A stretch of 64,000 nt of DNA from contig NZ_CP076060.1 in assembly GCF_018729255.1 (NCBI RefSeq), forward strand, positions 2,976,001 to 3,040,000, read 5' to 3'. The notes beneath the pieces are model-generated. The model saw nothing but the letters and a program-made list of their open reading frames with translations, searched no databases and was not told the origin of the DNA. The position numbers and the translations under genes are program-made. Source of the DNA: Cupriavidus sp. EM10. Its GTDB lineage: Bacteria > Pseudomonadota > Gammaproteobacteria > Burkholderiales > Burkholderiaceae. Of the stretch, positions 11,599-25,606 are shown one piece after another. How positions within the stretch are numbered: the stretch's first letter is position 1; each line of letters opens with the position of its first letter.

Positions 11599-12669
11599 TC
11601 AGGCTGGCCGCGCGATCAGCATCGCCAGCTGCAGCAGGCCGTCCCACGGCTCGGCTGGCAGGCTGCCCGCCGCGCCGCCCGCGCCTGGCAGGTCCGCCAG
11701 GCCCTTGACCTGGCGGTCCAGCCGCGCGGCCATGGCCAGCGCGGCTTCCAGCTGCGGCATCGACAGCCGTTGCGCGGCCTGCGGCACAAGGCGCTCGCGT
11801 GGACCCCAGACGCGCAGTTCGCGCATCAGCACGCCCGCCGGCTTGCCGGCCGCCAGCCCTTGCCGGACCTTGGATAATACGCGAATTTCCTCGGTCAGCG
11901 CCCACAGCACCAGCACCGTGGCCTCGCCCTCGCCACGCAGCCCTTCTAGCATGCGCGTCAGGCGCGGCACATCGCCGCCGAGCATCGCCTCGGACAGCTT
12001 GAAAACGTCGTAGCGGGCCACGTTCAGCACCGCATCGTGCACCTGGTCGAACGTCAGCACGCCCGGCGGATACAGCAGCCCCAGCTTCTGGATTTCCTGG
12101 TGCGCGGCCAGCAGGTTGCCTTCCACCTTGTCGGCGATGAACTGCAGCGAGCGCCGGCCGGGCTCGCCAGGCTCCACGCGTTGCTGCTGCAGGGCCAGCC
12201 GGTCTCCCACCCATGCGGGCAGGCGCGTGCGGTCCACGGCATCCACCTTGATCGATACCCCGGCAGATTCCAGCGCCTGGAACCAGGCCGATTTCGACGC
12301 GGCGAAGTCCAGCCGGGGCAGCGTGACCAGCATCACCACGTCCGGCGACGGCTGGGCCGCCACGGCGCGCAGCGCCTCGCCGCCATCTTTGCCGGGCTTG
12401 CCCGACGGCACGCGCAGTTCCACGATCTTGCGATCGCCGAACAGCGACATCGATTGCTGGGCCTCGGTGACCTGGCCCCACTGGAAGCCCCGCTCGGCCA
12501 CCAGCACCTCGCGCTCGGTGTAGCCCGATTCCCTCGCGGCGCGACGCAGGCGGTCCACCGCCTCCAGCACCAGCAGGTGCTCGTCGCCGTGCACCACGTA
12601 CAGCGGCGCCAGGCCCTTCGCCTGGGCCTGCTTCAGGTGTCCGTCGAGTCCGTCAAGCTTGAGCTGCAT
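11599..12669 (-). CDS. holA: DNA polymerase III subunit delta HolA
   Basis: Delta opens the sliding clamp as part of the clamp loader. The 356-residue product begins [15 protein letters not shown] and has [15 protein letters not shown], typical of HolA, then a AAA+-like fold without Walker motifs and a C-terminal helical collar. It follows lptE closely (43 bases), the common beta-proteobacterial order leuS-lptE-holA. The complex needs gamma/tau, delta-prime, chi and psi, none encoded here. Confidence 0.93.
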   Translation of the reverse strand: MQLKLDGLDGHLKQAQAKGLAPLYVVHGDEHLLVLEAVDRLRRAARESGYTEREVLVAERGFQWGQVTEAQQSMSLFGDRKIVELRVPSGKPGKDGGEALRAVAAQPSPDVVMLVTLPRLDFAASKSAWFQALESAGVSIKVDAVDRTRLPAWVGDRLALQQQRVEPGEPGRRSLQFIADKVEGNLLAAHQEIQKLGLLYPPGVLTFDQVHDAVLNVARYDVFKLSEAMLGGDVPRLTRMLEGLRGEGEATVLVLWALTEEIRVLSKVRQGLAAGKPAGVLMRELRVWGPRERLVPQAAQRLSMPQLEAALAMAARLDRQVKGLADLPGAGGAAGSLPAEPWDGLLQLAMLIARPA

Positions 12670-12712
12670 CGTGTTGGCCTGTACCTGCGAAGCGATCCGC
12701 GCCGGGGCGCGC

Positions 12713-13228
12713 TCAGATCGTCTTGACTGCCGCCAGGCGGCGCATCAGTTGCTGCACGATATCCTTCTGCATGTCGCGGTACAGCTGCTGCTCTTCGTAG
12801 TCCTTGGCCAGCGTATTGGCTTCGTTGTACGTCAGGTCCCGCGTCAGGATCAACGTCGACGGCGCGATCAGTTCCTTGCCGGCCGCATCGCGCAGGCGGA
12901 AGCTGAAGCGCTGGGTCAGCCGGTATTCGCGCACCACACCCTGGGCCGTGATCGACAGGATCGACTTGCCGCGCGTATCGGCCAGCACGTCCAGGAACGC
13001 ATCCGCTTCCTCGCGCTCCTCCACCACCTTCGTGTCCGAGCCGTTGCGGATGTTGCGGCGCAGGTCCGCGCCCATCAGCGAGTTGGCCGGAAGCCCGATG
13101 TAGAGCCGCTTGAACGTGAAATCGGCATTGCCGCGCATGTGAAAGCCGCAGCCGGCCAGCAAGCCGGCCGCCGCCATTGCAGCACCGATGGCGAGAAATC
13201 CGCGGCGTCCCATGTCCGGTCGATCCAT
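12713..13228 (-). CDS. lptE: LPS-assembly lipoprotein LptE
   Basis: LptE is the outer-membrane lipoprotein that plugs LptD and helps insert lipopolysaccharide. The 171-residue product has an N-terminal signal with lipobox LLAGC followed by GFHMRG, the family hallmark, and a beta-alpha domain ending MRRLAAVKTI. Start ATG at 13228 (MDRPDMGRRGF); the inner ATG at 13213 is an alternative that would leave a shorter n-region. It lies 25 bases after leuS, so it is probably co-transcribed. Confidence 0.92.
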   Translation of the reverse strand: MDRPDMGRRGFLAIGAAMAAAGLLAGCGFHMRGNADFTFKRLYIGLPANSLMGADLRRNIRNGSDTKVVEEREEADAFLDVLADTRGKSILSITAQGVVREYRLTQRFSFRLRDAAGKELIAPSTLILTRDLTYNEANTLAKDYEEQQLYRDMQKDIVQQLMRRLAAVKTI

Positions 13229-13253
13229 TGCTTGTGTCTTCCTGGCTGTGTGG

Positions 13254-16043
<2,790 letters not shown>

Positions 16044-16841
16044 TTACTTCAGGCCCAGCACATCCTGCATGTCGAACATGCCGCTGGGCTTGTCGGACAG
16101 GAAGCGCGCAGCCCGCACGGCCCCGTCGGCGTACGACTGGCGGCTCGAAGACTTGTGGCTGATCTCGATGCGCTCCCCGATGCCGGCGAACATCACCGTG
16201 TGATCGCCGACGATATCGCCGCCACGGATCGTGGCAAATCCGATCGAGTTCGGATCGCGCGGGCCGGTGTGGCCTTCACGGGCGTAGACAGCGCAGTCGT
16301 CGAGGTTGCGGCCAAGAGCATTGGCGATCACTTCGCCCATCGTCAGCGCGGTGCCGGACGGCGCGTCGACCTTGTGGCGATGGTGCGCCTCGATGACCTC
16401 GATGTCATAGCCCGTCGACAGCAGCTTGGCGGCGACTTCGAGCAGTTTGAAGGTGGCGTTGACACCCACGCTGAAGTTCGACGCGAACACCACGCCAATG
16501 GACTGGGCGGCGTCGGCCAGGGCTTGCTTGCCAGCGGCGTCGAATCCGGTGGTGCCAACCACGATCTTCTTGCCCAGACGCTTCGCCACTTCCAGGTGCA
16601 CCAGCGTGCCCTCGGGACGGGTGAAGTCGATGAGGCAATCGGCGGCGCCCAGCACGGCCTCGATATCGGAAGAGATCTTGATCCCTGTCTCGCGGCCCAG
16701 GAACAAGCCGGCATCCTGGCCCAGCGCGGGCGACGAGGCATGCTCCAGCGCGCCCGCCAGCGTGACGCCATCGGTATTCAGAACGGTTTCGATCAGCATG
16801 CGGCCCATGCGGCCGGAGGCACCTGCGATGGCGATTTTCAT
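16044..16841 (-). CDS. dapB: 4-hydroxy-tetrahydrodipicolinate reductase DapB
   Basis: DapB reduces the DapA product with NAD(P)H in the diaminopimelate/lysine pathway. The 265-residue protein begins [15 protein letters not shown], the nucleotide-binding loop, and has [17 protein letters not shown], the substrate-binding signature. Start ATG at 16841. It lies downstream of bamE on the same strand, with a gap of 109 bases, an arrangement common in Burkholderiales (dapB-bamE-fur cluster). Confidence 0.96.
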   Translation of the reverse strand: MKIAIAGASGRMGRMLIETVLNTDGVTLAGALEHASSPALGQDAGLFLGRETGIKISSDIEAVLGAADCLIDFTRPEGTLVHLEVAKRLGKKIVVGTTGFDAAGKQALADAAQSIGVVFASNFSVGVNATFKLLEVAAKLLSTGYDIEVIEAHHRHKVDAPSGTALTMGEVIANALGRNLDDCAVYAREGHTGPRDPNSIGFATIRGGDIVGDHTVMFAGIGERIEISHKSSSRQSYADGAVRAARFLSDKPSGMFDMQDVLGLK

Positions 16842-16950
16842 GGCGTGGCGTTGCGGTGGCGGAAGACTGGAAAGACTGCGACCCGGTCTAGGCGACCGGG
16901 CGCATGGGTGCGACTGTCGGCAACCGGACCCGAGCCGGCCCGACAATGGA

Positions 16951-17532
16951 TCAGCTGGCTGGTTTGTCCGGCGTGGCGCTCGTGGCGGGCGTCTGCACTG
17001 CCGGCTCGGAGGCCGGGGGCGTCGATTCGGCAGCCGGTGCCGGAGCGGCGGGCGCCGAAGCGGGCTGTGCCGTGCTGGACGTCGCCAGCCCGATCTTCTG
17101 GTTACGCTGCGCGGCCTTCATGCCATCAATTTCGGCGATCAGCTCATATTCCGACGGCAGATCGCTGCCCTGCCACTTCACCAGCTTGTCTTCATCAAAG
17201 AACACGGTGAACTGGCGCGACTGCACTACCGGCGTGCTGCCCCGGCGGAACGAGAAGTAATAATCCCAGCGATTGCCGTGGAACACGTCCTGCAGCAGCG
17301 GGGTACCCAGCAGGAAGCGCACCTGGTCGCGCGTCATGCCTTCGCGCAGTTGCGAGGCCGCCTCGCGGGACACGAAGTTGCCCTGGACGATGTTGATGCG
17401 ATATGGCGTGATGGCTTCTGCCACCTTGCGCGACGTGCTGTCGTAGGCCGAGCAGGCGCCGGCCAGCAGCGCGGCGGCCAGCAGGGAAGACACCAGCGCC
17501 GGGCGCATGGCGGACGAACGGAATGAACGCAT
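16951..17532 (-). CDS. bamE: Outer-membrane assembly lipoprotein BamE
   Basis: BamE is the small lipoprotein of the BAM complex that inserts outer-membrane proteins. The 193-residue product has a signal peptide with lipobox LLAGAC and the SmpA/OmlA domain [30 protein letters not shown]. The C-terminal 60 residues are a proline/alanine-rich extension absent from the short enterobacterial BamE but common in this lineage. It is divergent from fur, with 200 bases between. Confidence 0.93.
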   Translation of the reverse strand: MRSFRSSAMRPALVSSLLAAALLAGACSAYDSTSRKVAEAITPYRINIVQGNFVSREAASQLREGMTRDQVRFLLGTPLLQDVFHGNRWDYYFSFRRGSTPVVQSRQFTVFFDEDKLVKWQGSDLPSEYELIAEIDGMKAAQRNQKIGLATSSTAQPASAPAAPAPAAESTPPASEPAVQTPATSATPDKPAS

Positions 17533-17732
17533 GTATCTCGCTTCCAGACGGGAATGGTTCTGTGCCGGAACCGTCGCTCCGCGGACAGGCGGAGGCGGCC
17601 GGCACGGCCAGGCGCATCGCGGGTACGCCACCTTGCGGGTGGCGGCCGGGCGCCATGGCACCGGGGCGACTTTTGTCGCCAAAACCCTTATGATTCAACT
17701 ATCCAGACATTGTACTCTAGGGAGTCACGCCC

Positions 17733-18163
17733 ATGCCGAGTCCGGCGGACCTCAAAAATATCGGCCTCAAGGCGACCGTCCCCGCCTGAAGATTCTAGAA
17801 ATCTTCCAGACCAGCGAGCAGCGCCATCTGAGCGCGGAAGACGTCTACCGCATCCTGCTCAACGAGCATATGGATATCGGTCTCGCCACGGTCTATCGCG
17901 TCCTGACCCAGTTCGAACAGGCGGGCCTGCTGTCCCGCAACAACTTCGAATCGGGCAAGGCCATTTTCGAACTCAACGAAGGCAAGCACCACGATCACCT
18001 GGTGTGCCTGGACTGCGGCCGCGTCGAGGAATTCTTCGACGGCGACATCGAGCAGCGCCAGCAAAGCATCGCGCGCGAGCGCGGCTTTGCCTTGCAGGAA
18101 CATGCGTTGTCGCTGTACGGCAACTGCACCAAGAACGACTGTCCCCACAGACCCAAACGATAA
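17733..18163 (+). CDS. fur: Ferric uptake regulator Fur, frameshifted as sequenced
   Basis: Fur is the iron-responsive repressor of siderophore and iron-uptake genes. The start ATG at 17733 reads [16 protein letters not shown], then stops; the continuation [24 protein letters not shown] is in the next frame. Adding one C to the CCCC run at 17780-17783 restores KATVPRLKILE, the conserved Fur N-terminus. The winged helix, the metal site [11 protein letters not shown] and the C-terminal CTKNDCPHR cysteines follow. Repaired length is 143 residues. A broken fur would derepress iron uptake genome-wide, so an artefact is much more likely. Confidence 0.93.
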
Positions 18164-18203
18164 GCAGCGCGGGCTGGCATGCGCCAGCGCCGTAAATGCA
18201 GGC

Positions 18204-18239
18204 AACAAAAAACCGGCGCCCAGGCGCCGGTTTTTGTTG
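18204..18239. terminator. Bidirectional terminator between fur and phcA
   Basis: ACCGGCGCC and GGCGCCGGT form a perfect 9-base stem with a 2-base loop, with an A run on the left and a T run on the right. It can stop both the rightward fur transcript and the leftward phcA transcript. Confidence 0.85.
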
Positions 18240-18277
18240 AAGATTTCGCGACCGCGACTAATGCAGTCGCCGGCTGC

Positions 18278-19279
18278 CTATTCCTGCGGCAGATCGTTCT
18301 CGGCTTCGGTCACCACGCGCAGGTTGCGAGCCACGGCGACTTGCGGCAGGCCTACGAACTCTCCAACCACCTGACGAAAGAGGTGACGGGCCCAGACCAG
18401 CATCGGATGCGTGTTGCGGCTGCGGTGCCAGAACATGTTCAGGCCCAGCGTCGTGTTCAGTTCTGCCGGCAGCGGGAACGCCTTGAGCCCGTAGGTCTCG
18501 CAGGCCATGTCCTTGGTCAGCGCATTGACCGTGAAGATCATGTCCGTCTGCGAGGCCAGTTCGGCCTGTGCGCGCCAAGAATGCACCGTCAGCGTTGCAT
18601 TCCGCTTCAGCCCGCGCTGCTGCAGCGCGTAGTCCAACGGAATCAGCGCCGGTGCCGGACGGCCGGAGCCGCCTGAATGCGCCATGAAGATATGGCTGCA
18701 TTCCAGGTATTGCTCCAGCGTGCAATCGTCCTTGAGCAGCGGGTGATTGTTGCGTGCGCAGACCCAGAGGTTCAGCGACGTCACCATTTCCTCGACGATT
18801 TCCGGATGGCGCGTCGGGAATGGAGAAAATGCCAGGTCCAGTTCATTGGCGCGCATGGACGCCACGTCACTTTCCCACGAATGCGATTCGACCAGGCGGA
18901 TATGCAGGTCTGGGGCAAGCTGCTTGATACGCAGCACGAAGCGGTTGAAGACGGTATCGCCCAGCTCTGCCGCGAAGCCGATGCTCAGCGTGCCGGTGGC
19001 AACCGCCGGATCGAAATTGTCCGCATCGCCTTCGTTGATGGACGACCACAGGTCCAGCATGTCCCGGATTTTCGGACCCAGCTCCAGCGCACGCGGCGTC
19101 GGCGTGAGGCCGTGCGGTACGCGGATAAAAAGTGGATCGTCGAAGATTTCGCGCAGGCGACCAAGCGAATGCGAGACAGCGGGCGCCGTCATATGCATCT
19201 TCTCCGCCACATAAGTGGCGTTTCGCTTGCTCAGCAACTCGGTGAAAATCACCAACAGCTTGGTATCCACGTTCACCAT
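18278..19279 (-). CDS. phcA: LysR-type global regulator PhcA
   Basis: PhcA is the quorum-responsive LysR regulator of virulence and metabolism in Ralstonia solanacearum; functional homologues are known in Cupriavidus. The 333-residue protein begins MVNVDTKLLVIFTELLSKRN and continues MTAPAVSHSLGRLREIFDDP, the winged helix-turn-helix, which closely matches PhcA as I remember it. The C-terminal substrate-binding fold follows. Placement next to gapA and tkt agrees with R. solanacearum. The phcBSRQ signalling genes are not in this window. Confidence in the LysR assignment is near certain; the PhcA name is less so. Confidence 0.8.
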   Translation of the reverse strand: MVNVDTKLLVIFTELLSKRNATYVAEKMHMTAPAVSHSLGRLREIFDDPLFIRVPHGLTPTPRALELGPKIRDMLDLWSSINEGDADNFDPAVATGTLSIGFAAELGDTVFNRFVLRIKQLAPDLHIRLVESHSWESDVASMRANELDLAFSPFPTRHPEIVEEMVTSLNLWVCARNNHPLLKDDCTLEQYLECSHIFMAHSGGSGRPAPALIPLDYALQQRGLKRNATLTVHSWRAQAELASQTDMIFTVNALTKDMACETYGLKAFPLPAELNTTLGLNMFWHRSRNTHPMLVWARHLFRQVVGEFVGLPQVAVARNLRVVTEAENDLPQE

Positions 19280-19588
19280 GATCAGCTCAGGCCCGGTTAT
19301 TTTGTCTCGCGCTACGATGGCCCCACCACTTTCACTGGCTGCACATCAGATATCAACAGATTCTTCCGAGTGTAAGAGAAAAAAACGGCAGGGAAAAGCA
19401 AATTCGGCATTTCTCGCACTACGGGAACTGGCAATCGGCGGTTTTTGACAACTTCGAGACAGATAATGTCAAAGATCTCACCGCCGGCGCGCAGGAAGCC
19501 CGGTATATTGACCTGGAAGGGCTCGATCCTGCCTTGCGCTCGCGCACATTACCTCGGAATTTTCGGACTCGCATCTGCCGGAAATAAG
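19280..19588. promoter_or_regulatory. phcA upstream region with an inverted repeat
   Basis: No gene is supported here. The stretch upstream of phcA is AT-richer than the genes. It holds an inverted repeat TTTGACA (19444-19450) and TGTCAAA (19467-19473), arms centred 23 bases apart, about two helical turns, which is a usual geometry for a dimeric regulator. It lies about 165 bases upstream of the phcA start. No convincing -10 box could be placed. Confidence 0.35.
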
Positions 19589-19612
19589 AAAACGCGCCCG
19601 AAGGCGCGTTTT
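19589..19612. terminator. Terminator downstream of gapA
   Basis: AAAACGCGCC and GGCGCGTTTT form a perfect 10-base stem with a CGAA tetraloop; read leftward it ends gapA transcription with a U run. It lies 20 bases after the gapA stop. Confidence 0.88.
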
Positions 19613-19631
19613 TCATGAGGCGGCAACCAAA

Positions 19632-20639
<1,008 letters not shown>

Positions 20640-20715
20640 CTAGAGTGCAATCGATAAAGCCGGTGGCCGGCGCCGGCAGCCGGCGCATCGCACCGGCTGA
20701 CCGCGCGGGCGGAAA

Positions 20716-22752
20716 TTACTGGGCGAGCGTGGCGCGAACCGTGTCGGCCACATTATCCACCGTGAAGCCGAAGTGCTTGAACAGCACGCCAGCCGGGGCC
20801 GATTCGCCGAAGGTGTCGATGCCGACAACCGCCTGGACCTGGTACTTCCACCAGAAATCGGTGACGCCAGCTTCCACGGCGACGCGCGGCACGCCCGCCG
20901 GCAGCACGCTGGCCTTGTAGGCGGCGTCCTGCTTGTCGAACACGGTCGTGGCAGGCACCGACACCACGCGCACATGCACGCCTTCGGCGGCCAGCGCGTC
21001 GGCGGCTCCCACGGCCAGGCCCACTTCCGAGCCGGTGGCCAGGATCACGGCGTCCGGACGCTTGGTGCGCGGGTTCTTCGCGTCGCGCAGCACGTAGCCG
21101 CCGCGGGCGATACTGGCGCGCGTGGCGTCGTCACGCTTCTGGAACGGCAGGTTCTGGCGGCTGAAGATCAGGCAGCTCGGGCCGTTCTCGCGGCGGATCG
21201 ACTCGGCCCAGGCCACGGCCGTTTCGGTCGTGTCGGCAGTACGCCAGACATCCATGTTCGGGATCAGGCGCAGGCTGGCCACGTGCTCGATCGACTGGTG
21301 CGTCGGGCCGTCCTCGCCCAGGCCGATCGAATCGTGCGTGAACACGAACAGCGTGCGGATCTTCATGAGCGCGGCCATGCGCAGCGCATTGCGGCTGTAG
21401 TCCGAGAACGTCAGGAACGTGGCGCCGTACGGCACGTAGCCGCCATGCAGCGTGATGCCGTTCATGATGGCGCTCATGCCGAACTCGCGCACGCCGTAGT
21501 TGATGTGGTTGCCCCAGGCATCCACGCGCACGGCCTGCGTGCCCGACCAGTTCGTCAGGTTCGAGCCCGTCAGGTCGGCCGAGCCGCCCAGGAATTCCGG
21601 CAGCACCGGCGCGAACGCCTCGATGGTGTTCTGGCTGGCCTTGCGCGTGGCGATCGTCTCGGCCTTTTCCTCGCACTTGGCGATAAAGGCGTCGACGGCG
21701 GCATCGAACGACGCCGGCAGCTCGCCGCGCATGCGGCGCTTGAATTCACCAGCCTCTTGCGGATGCACTTCGGCGTAGGCGTCGAACAGCGCGTCCCAGG
21801 CCTTTTCCAGCGCGCCGCCGGTGGCCTTGGCGTTCCAGGCCGCGTACACCTCTTCCGGCAGTTCGAACGGGGCATGGGCCCAGCCCAGCGCCTCGCGCGT
21901 GGCCAGCACTTCGGCGCCGCCCAGCGGGGCGCCGTGCACGTCGTGGCCGCCGGCCTTGTTCGGGGCGCCCTTGCCGATGATCGTGCGGCAGCAGATCAGC
22001 GTCGGCTTGTCGCTGGCCTTGGCCTGGGCGATGGCGTTGTCCACCGCCACCACATCGTGGCCGTCCACGCCGCGGATCACGTTCCAGCCGTAGGCCTCGA
22101 AACGCTTCGGGGTGTCGTCGGCGAACCAGTGCACCACGTCGCCGTCGATCGAGATGCCGTTGTCATCCCACAGCGCGATCAGCTTGTTCAGCTTCAGCGT
22201 GCCGGCCAGCGAGCAGGCCTCGTGGCTGATGCCTTCCATCAGGCAGCCGTCGCCCATGAACACGTACGTGTGATGGTTGACGATGTCGAAGCCCGGACGG
22301 TTGAATTCCTCGGCCAGCAGGCGCTCGGCCAGTGCCATGCCCACCGCATTGGTGATGCCCTGGCCCAGCGGGCCGGTGGTGGTCTCCACGCCCGGGGTGA
22401 TGCCGTATTCCGGGTGGCCGGCGGTCTTGCTGTGCAGCTGGCGGAAGTTGCGCAGCTCCTCCACGGGCAGGTCGTAGCCGGTCAGATGCAGCAAGGCATA
22501 AATCAACATCGATCCGTGGCCGTTAGACAGCACGAAGCGGTCGCGGTCGGCCCAGTGCGGATTGACCGGGTTATGCTTCAGGTGCCGGCCCCACAACGCC
22601 ACGGCGATGTCCGCCATACCCATCGGCGCGCCGGGGTGACCGGAGTTGGCCTGCTGGACGGCATCCATGGCAAGCACGCGGATGGCATCGGCCATCAGCT
22701 TGACGGGTTGATTGGCAAAAGGACTGGTGGCGGGATGGGCGAGGGCAGACAT
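20716..22752 (-). CDS. tktA: Transketolase
   Basis: Transketolase moves two-carbon units between sugar phosphates in the pentose-phosphate pathway using thiamin pyrophosphate. The 678-residue protein has [19 protein letters not shown], the cofactor loop [18 protein letters not shown], and [18 protein letters not shown]. Start ATG at 22752 ([15 protein letters not shown]). The start codon overlaps, head to head, with the annotated start of the speE-like gene, so the true promoter must lie inside one of the reading frames or the speE start is wrong. Confidence 0.96.
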   Translation of the reverse strand: MSALAHPATSPFANQPVKLMADAIRVLAMDAVQQANSGHPGAPMGMADIAVALWGRHLKHNPVNPHWADRDRFVLSNGHGSMLIYALLHLTGYDLPVEELRNFRQLHSKTAGHPEYGITPGVETTTGPLGQGITNAVGMALAERLLAEEFNRPGFDIVNHHTYVFMGDGCLMEGISHEACSLAGTLKLNKLIALWDDNGISIDGDVVHWFADDTPKRFEAYGWNVIRGVDGHDVVAVDNAIAQAKASDKPTLICCRTIIGKGAPNKAGGHDVHGAPLGGAEVLATREALGWAHAPFELPEEVYAAWNAKATGGALEKAWDALFDAYAEVHPQEAGEFKRRMRGELPASFDAAVDAFIAKCEEKAETIATRKASQNTIEAFAPVLPEFLGGSADLTGSNLTNWSGTQAVRVDAWGNHINYGVREFGMSAIMNGITLHGGYVPYGATFLTFSDYSRNALRMAALMKIRTLFVFTHDSIGLGEDGPTHQSIEHVASLRLIPNMDVWRTADTTETAVAWAESIRRENGPSCLIFSRQNLPFQKRDDATRASIARGGYVLRDAKNPRTKRPDAVILATGSEVGLAVGAADALAAEGVHVRVVSVPATTVFDKQDAAYKASVLPAGVPRVAVEAGVTDFWWKYQVQAVVGIDTFGESAPAGVLFKHFGFTVDNVADTVRATLAQ

Positions 22753-23725
22753 GCGAGAACCTGACGGCGGGAAAACCGCAATTTTAGCAGAAGCAGGCGG
22801 CATTTCCGGGCGCGGAGACGCGGCTCGAAGGGGGCCTCAGACCTGGACGGAATGGCTGGCGCCCGGGGTGGGTACCACGCTGGGCGATATCGCGGTGCTG
22901 GCGGCGGTGCGCACGCCGCATCAGCAGGTCGAAATCGGCGAGAACGCGCAATTTGGCCGGATCTTCCGGCTGGATGGGCGCGTGATGAGCACCGAAGCCG
23001 ATGCCTATATCCAGCACGAACTCATGACGGTGCCGATGGCCGCAGTGCACGGTTCGCCACGTAGCGCGCTGGTGGTAGGCGGCGGCGACGGAGGATCGGC
23101 GTTTGAATTGCTGCGAATTCCCACGATGCGGGAAGTGGTGGTGGCCGAACTCGATGCCGAAGTCGTGAGGCTGGCGCGCGAATGGCTGGCGGGCATCCAT
23201 CGCGGCGTGCTCGATGAACCGGGCGATCCGCGCCTGCACCTGGCGATCGGCGACGGCCTGGGCCTGATGGAAGCGTTTGCGCGGGCCGGGCGCCAGTTCG
23301 ACCTGATCGTCTACGACCTGACCGAAGCCGACGACGGCAGCCCTGCCGCCGCCCTGTTCTCGCCCCACGGCCTGCAGACGGCAAGGCGCTGCCTGGCTGC
23401 CGGCGGCGCGATGTCGCTGCATCTGGGGCCGCCATGGCACCGGCCGGAAGCCACGCGGTTGCTGCTGTCGCGCCTGCGCCAGGTGTTCCGCCACGTGGCG
23501 CCGCTGGCCACGTTCGTGCCGGCGTACGGCGCGCTGTGGGGCATCGCGCTGACCAGCGATGCGCTCGATATTGCCGCCCAGCCGCCGGAGCGCATCGCGG
23601 CGCGGCTGCAGCAGTGGAAGCTCGATGGCGCGCTGCGGGCCTACCATGCCGGACTGCACCCTGCGCTGTTCAACCATCCGCGCCATTTGCAGGCGATCTT
23701 CGACAGCGCCGGCCGTCCCGCGTAA
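22751..23725 (+). CDS. speE: Spermidine synthase family protein
   Basis: Spermidine synthases transfer an aminopropyl group from decarboxylated S-adenosylmethionine to putrescine. The 324-residue product carries [17 protein letters not shown], the glycine-rich loop, [18 protein letters not shown] and [12 protein letters not shown], typical of SpeE. Only one standard in-frame start exists upstream (22751), overlapping the tktA start by two bases on the opposite strand; family similarity begins only about residue 32, so the first 30 residues may be artefactual or hide a frameshift. An aminopropyltransferase other than spermidine synthase remains possible. Confidence 0.78.
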   Translation: MREPDGGKTAILAEAGGISGRGDAARRGPQTWTEWLAPGVGTTLGDIAVLAAVRTPHQQVEIGENAQFGRIFRLDGRVMSTEADAYIQHELMTVPMAAVHGSPRSALVVGGGDGGSAFELLRIPTMREVVVAELDAEVVRLAREWLAGIHRGVLDEPGDPRLHLAIGDGLGLMEAFARAGRQFDLIVYDLTEADDGSPAAALFSPHGLQTARRCLAAGGAMSLHLGPPWHRPEATRLLLSRLRQVFRHVAPLATFVPAYGALWGIALTSDALDIAAQPPERIAARLQQWKLDGALRAYHAGLHPALFNHPRHLQAIFDSAGRPA

Positions 23726-23736
23726 CATGCACAAAC

Positions 23737-23764
23737 GCCCCGCCGCCGCCGCGCGCGGGGCTTT
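23737..23764 (+). terminator. Terminator after the speE-like gene
   Basis: GCCCCGC and GCGGGGC form a 7-base stem around an 11-base GC-rich loop, followed by TTTC. It lies 12 bases after the stop. Confidence 0.6.
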
Positions 23765-23785
23765 CGTGCCATCCGGGAGACCCGC

Positions 23786-24271
23786 ATGTCCAGACCGCCC
23801 AACACGCCCTGGCTGACGCCCTATCTCACGGTCGCCAGCGGACGCACCGCCCTTGATTTCTATCAACGGGCATTCGGCTTCGAAGCCGGCCATGTCGTCG
23901 ACGAGAACGGCGTGCCCACCCACGCCGAGATGCACTACCAGGGCCAGATCGTCATCATGTTCGCGCCAGAGGGCGCCTGGGGCAGCACCGCCCGCACGCC
24001 CCGGTCGATGGGCGTCGAGGCGCCCCAGACGTTCTACCTGTATTGCGAGGATGTCGACGCGCTATACGCACGGGCCATCGGTGCCGGTGCCACCAGCGTC
24101 ATGCCGCCCGCCGACCAGTTCTGGGGCGACAGATACTGCATGGTCGAAGATCCCGATGGATACCGATGGGGCTTTGCCACGCCGCTGGCCAAGGCTCCGG
24201 ACGCCAAACCCACCCCTGATGCCTCCCAGATTCTTTGTCGATGCGGCACTGGCCGCCGATGCCGTACTTGA
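23786..24271 (+). CDS. VOC superfamily (glyoxalase/PhnB-like) protein
   Basis: The product has the paired beta-alpha-beta modules of the vicinal oxygen chelate fold: TPYLTVASGRTALDFYQRAF at the start and GDRYCMVEDPDGYRWGFAT near residue 120, the form of PhnB-like metalloproteins. Ligand unknown. The open frame continues to 24271 and so overlaps rsmE by 53 bases; a single missing base near 24205-24217 would instead place its stop in TGATG exactly at the rsmE start. The C-terminal 15 residues (cysteine/arginine-rich) are therefore suspect. Start ATG 23786 follows GGGAG. Confidence 0.78.
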   Translation: MSRPPNTPWLTPYLTVASGRTALDFYQRAFGFEAGHVVDENGVPTHAEMHYQGQIVIMFAPEGAWGSTARTPRSMGVEAPQTFYLYCEDVDALYARAIGAGATSVMPPADQFWGDRYCMVEDPDGYRWGFATPLAKAPDAKPTPDASQILCRCGTGRRCRT

Positions 24272-24961
24272 TTTGCCCGAAACCGTGGTCCGCCATGTAC
24301 AGGTGCTGCGCCTGGCGCCCGGCGACGCCATCACGCTGTTCAATGGCCAGGGCGGCAGTCATGCCGCCACCCTCGCCGAGATCGGCAAACGTCACGCCAC
24401 GGCCCGGATCGATGCCCATGACCCCGCCGAGGCCGAAACGCCGTTCACCGTCACGCTGGCGCAAGGCCTGGCCGGCGGCGACAAGATGGACTGGCTGATC
24501 GAAAAGGCCGTGGAACTGGGCGTGGCCGGCATCCAGCCCCTGCAGGCCCACCGCTCGGTGGTGCGCCTGTCGGGCGACCGGGCGCTCAAGCGCCAGGCGC
24601 ACTGGCAGGCGCTGGTGCAGGCCGCGTGCGAGCAATGTGGCCGTAATCGCTTGCCGACGCTGGCGCCGGTCGCTACTTTTGAAGCGTGGGTGGCCGCGGC
24701 GCCGGCCACGGGCGCACGGCTGCTGCTGTCGCCACGCGCCACGGGGTCGCTGCCCGAAATCGCCCAGTCGCACCGCGACGTCTGGCGCGCCGAAGGCGTG
24801 ACGCTGCTGATCGGCCCGAGGGCGGACTGTCGCCCGAGGAAGAAGACACCGCGCGGCGTGCCGGTTTTATCGGCGTGTCACTGGGACCGCGCATCCTGCG
24901 CACGGAAACGGCCGGGCTGGCTTGCCTGGCCACGCTGAACGCCATCCTTGGCGGATTTTGA
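24219..24961 (+). CDS. rsmE: 16S rRNA (uracil-1498-N3)-methyltransferase RsmE, frameshifted as sequenced
   Basis: RsmE methylates U1498 of 16S rRNA. It starts MPPRFFVDAALAADAV and contains KMDWLIEKAVELGV, a SPOUT-class signature. The frame breaks at the knot motif: the sequence reads LLIGPRADCRP but adding one C to the CCC at 24815-24817 gives LLIGPEGGLSPEEEDTARRAGF, the S-adenosylmethionine-binding knot, and then SLGPRILRTETAGLA to the stop. Repaired length is 247 residues, normal for RsmE. It is embedded in the upstream VOC reading frame. Confidence 0.93.
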
Positions 24962-24976
24962 GATAAGGAGTCTGAG

Positions 24977-25582
24977 ATGGGACTACTCGATAGCGTACTC
25001 GGTGGCGTACTGGGCCAGCTCGGCGGCCAGCATCAGGGCGGCCAGCCCGGTGGCGGCGTCAATCCCAAGCTGATGATGGCCCTGGGCCTGCTGGCGATGC
25101 TGGCCATGCGGCACAAGAGCCAGGGCGCCGACGGCAGCGTGGCCCCGGCCGATGCTGGCGATCACCCGGCGGGCGGACTCGGTGGGCTGGGCGGCATGCT
25201 TGGTGGCATGCTGGGCGGCGGCAGCGCATCGGCACCGGGCGGGCTCGACCTCGGTTCGCTGCTGGGCGGGCTGCTAGGCGGACAGGGCGAAGCCGGCGCA
25301 TCGGCCCAGGCCATGGGCGCGGCCTCGGGCGGCATCGGCGCGCTGCGCGACATCCTGGCCCAGGCCGGGCTTGGCCAGCAGGTCGATTCGTGGATCGGCA
25401 CCGGCACCAACCAGGCCGTCAGCGCTACCGAGCTGTCGTCCGCGCTGGGCAATACCGGCGCGCTGCAGTCGCTGGCCGAGACCACCGGCATGTCGTCGGA
25501 CGACGTGGCGGCCAGCCTCAGCGAAGGCCTGCCCGAGCTGATCGACCGGCTGACGCCGAACGGGCACGTCCCACCTGCCTGA
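24977..25582 (+). CDS. YidB family (DUF937) protein
   Basis: This 201-residue protein matches the YidB/DUF937 family, of unknown function: it begins MGLLDSVLGGVLGQLGGQH, has a long glycine-rich, low-complexity middle, and ends with the DUF937 core SVTELSSALG-type helices followed by SSDDVAASLSEGLPELIDRLTP. No signal peptide is seen, so it is probably cytoplasmic or membrane associated. Ribosome site AAGGAG precedes the ATG. It is 15 bases after rsmE and may be co-transcribed. Confidence 0.85.
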   Translation: MGLLDSVLGGVLGQLGGQHQGGQPGGGVNPKLMMALGLLAMLAMRHKSQGADGSVAPADAGDHPAGGLGGLGGMLGGMLGGGSASAPGGLDLGSLLGGLLGGQGEAGASAQAMGAASGGIGALRDILAQAGLGQQVDSWIGTGTNQAVSATELSSALGNTGALQSLAETTGMSSDDVAASLSEGLPELIDRLTPNGHVPPA

Positions 25583-25606
25583 ATCCGCTCCAGGTCACAC
25601 AGAAAC

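Noticed and set aside
9831..11708. Long plus-strand open frame opposite hemJ and proA
   Set aside because: Shadow of two clear genes; composition typical of a complement.
19444..19470. TTGACA followed by GATAAT as a rightward promoter
   Set aside because: Spacing is only 11 bases, too short for sigma-70; read instead as an inverted repeat.
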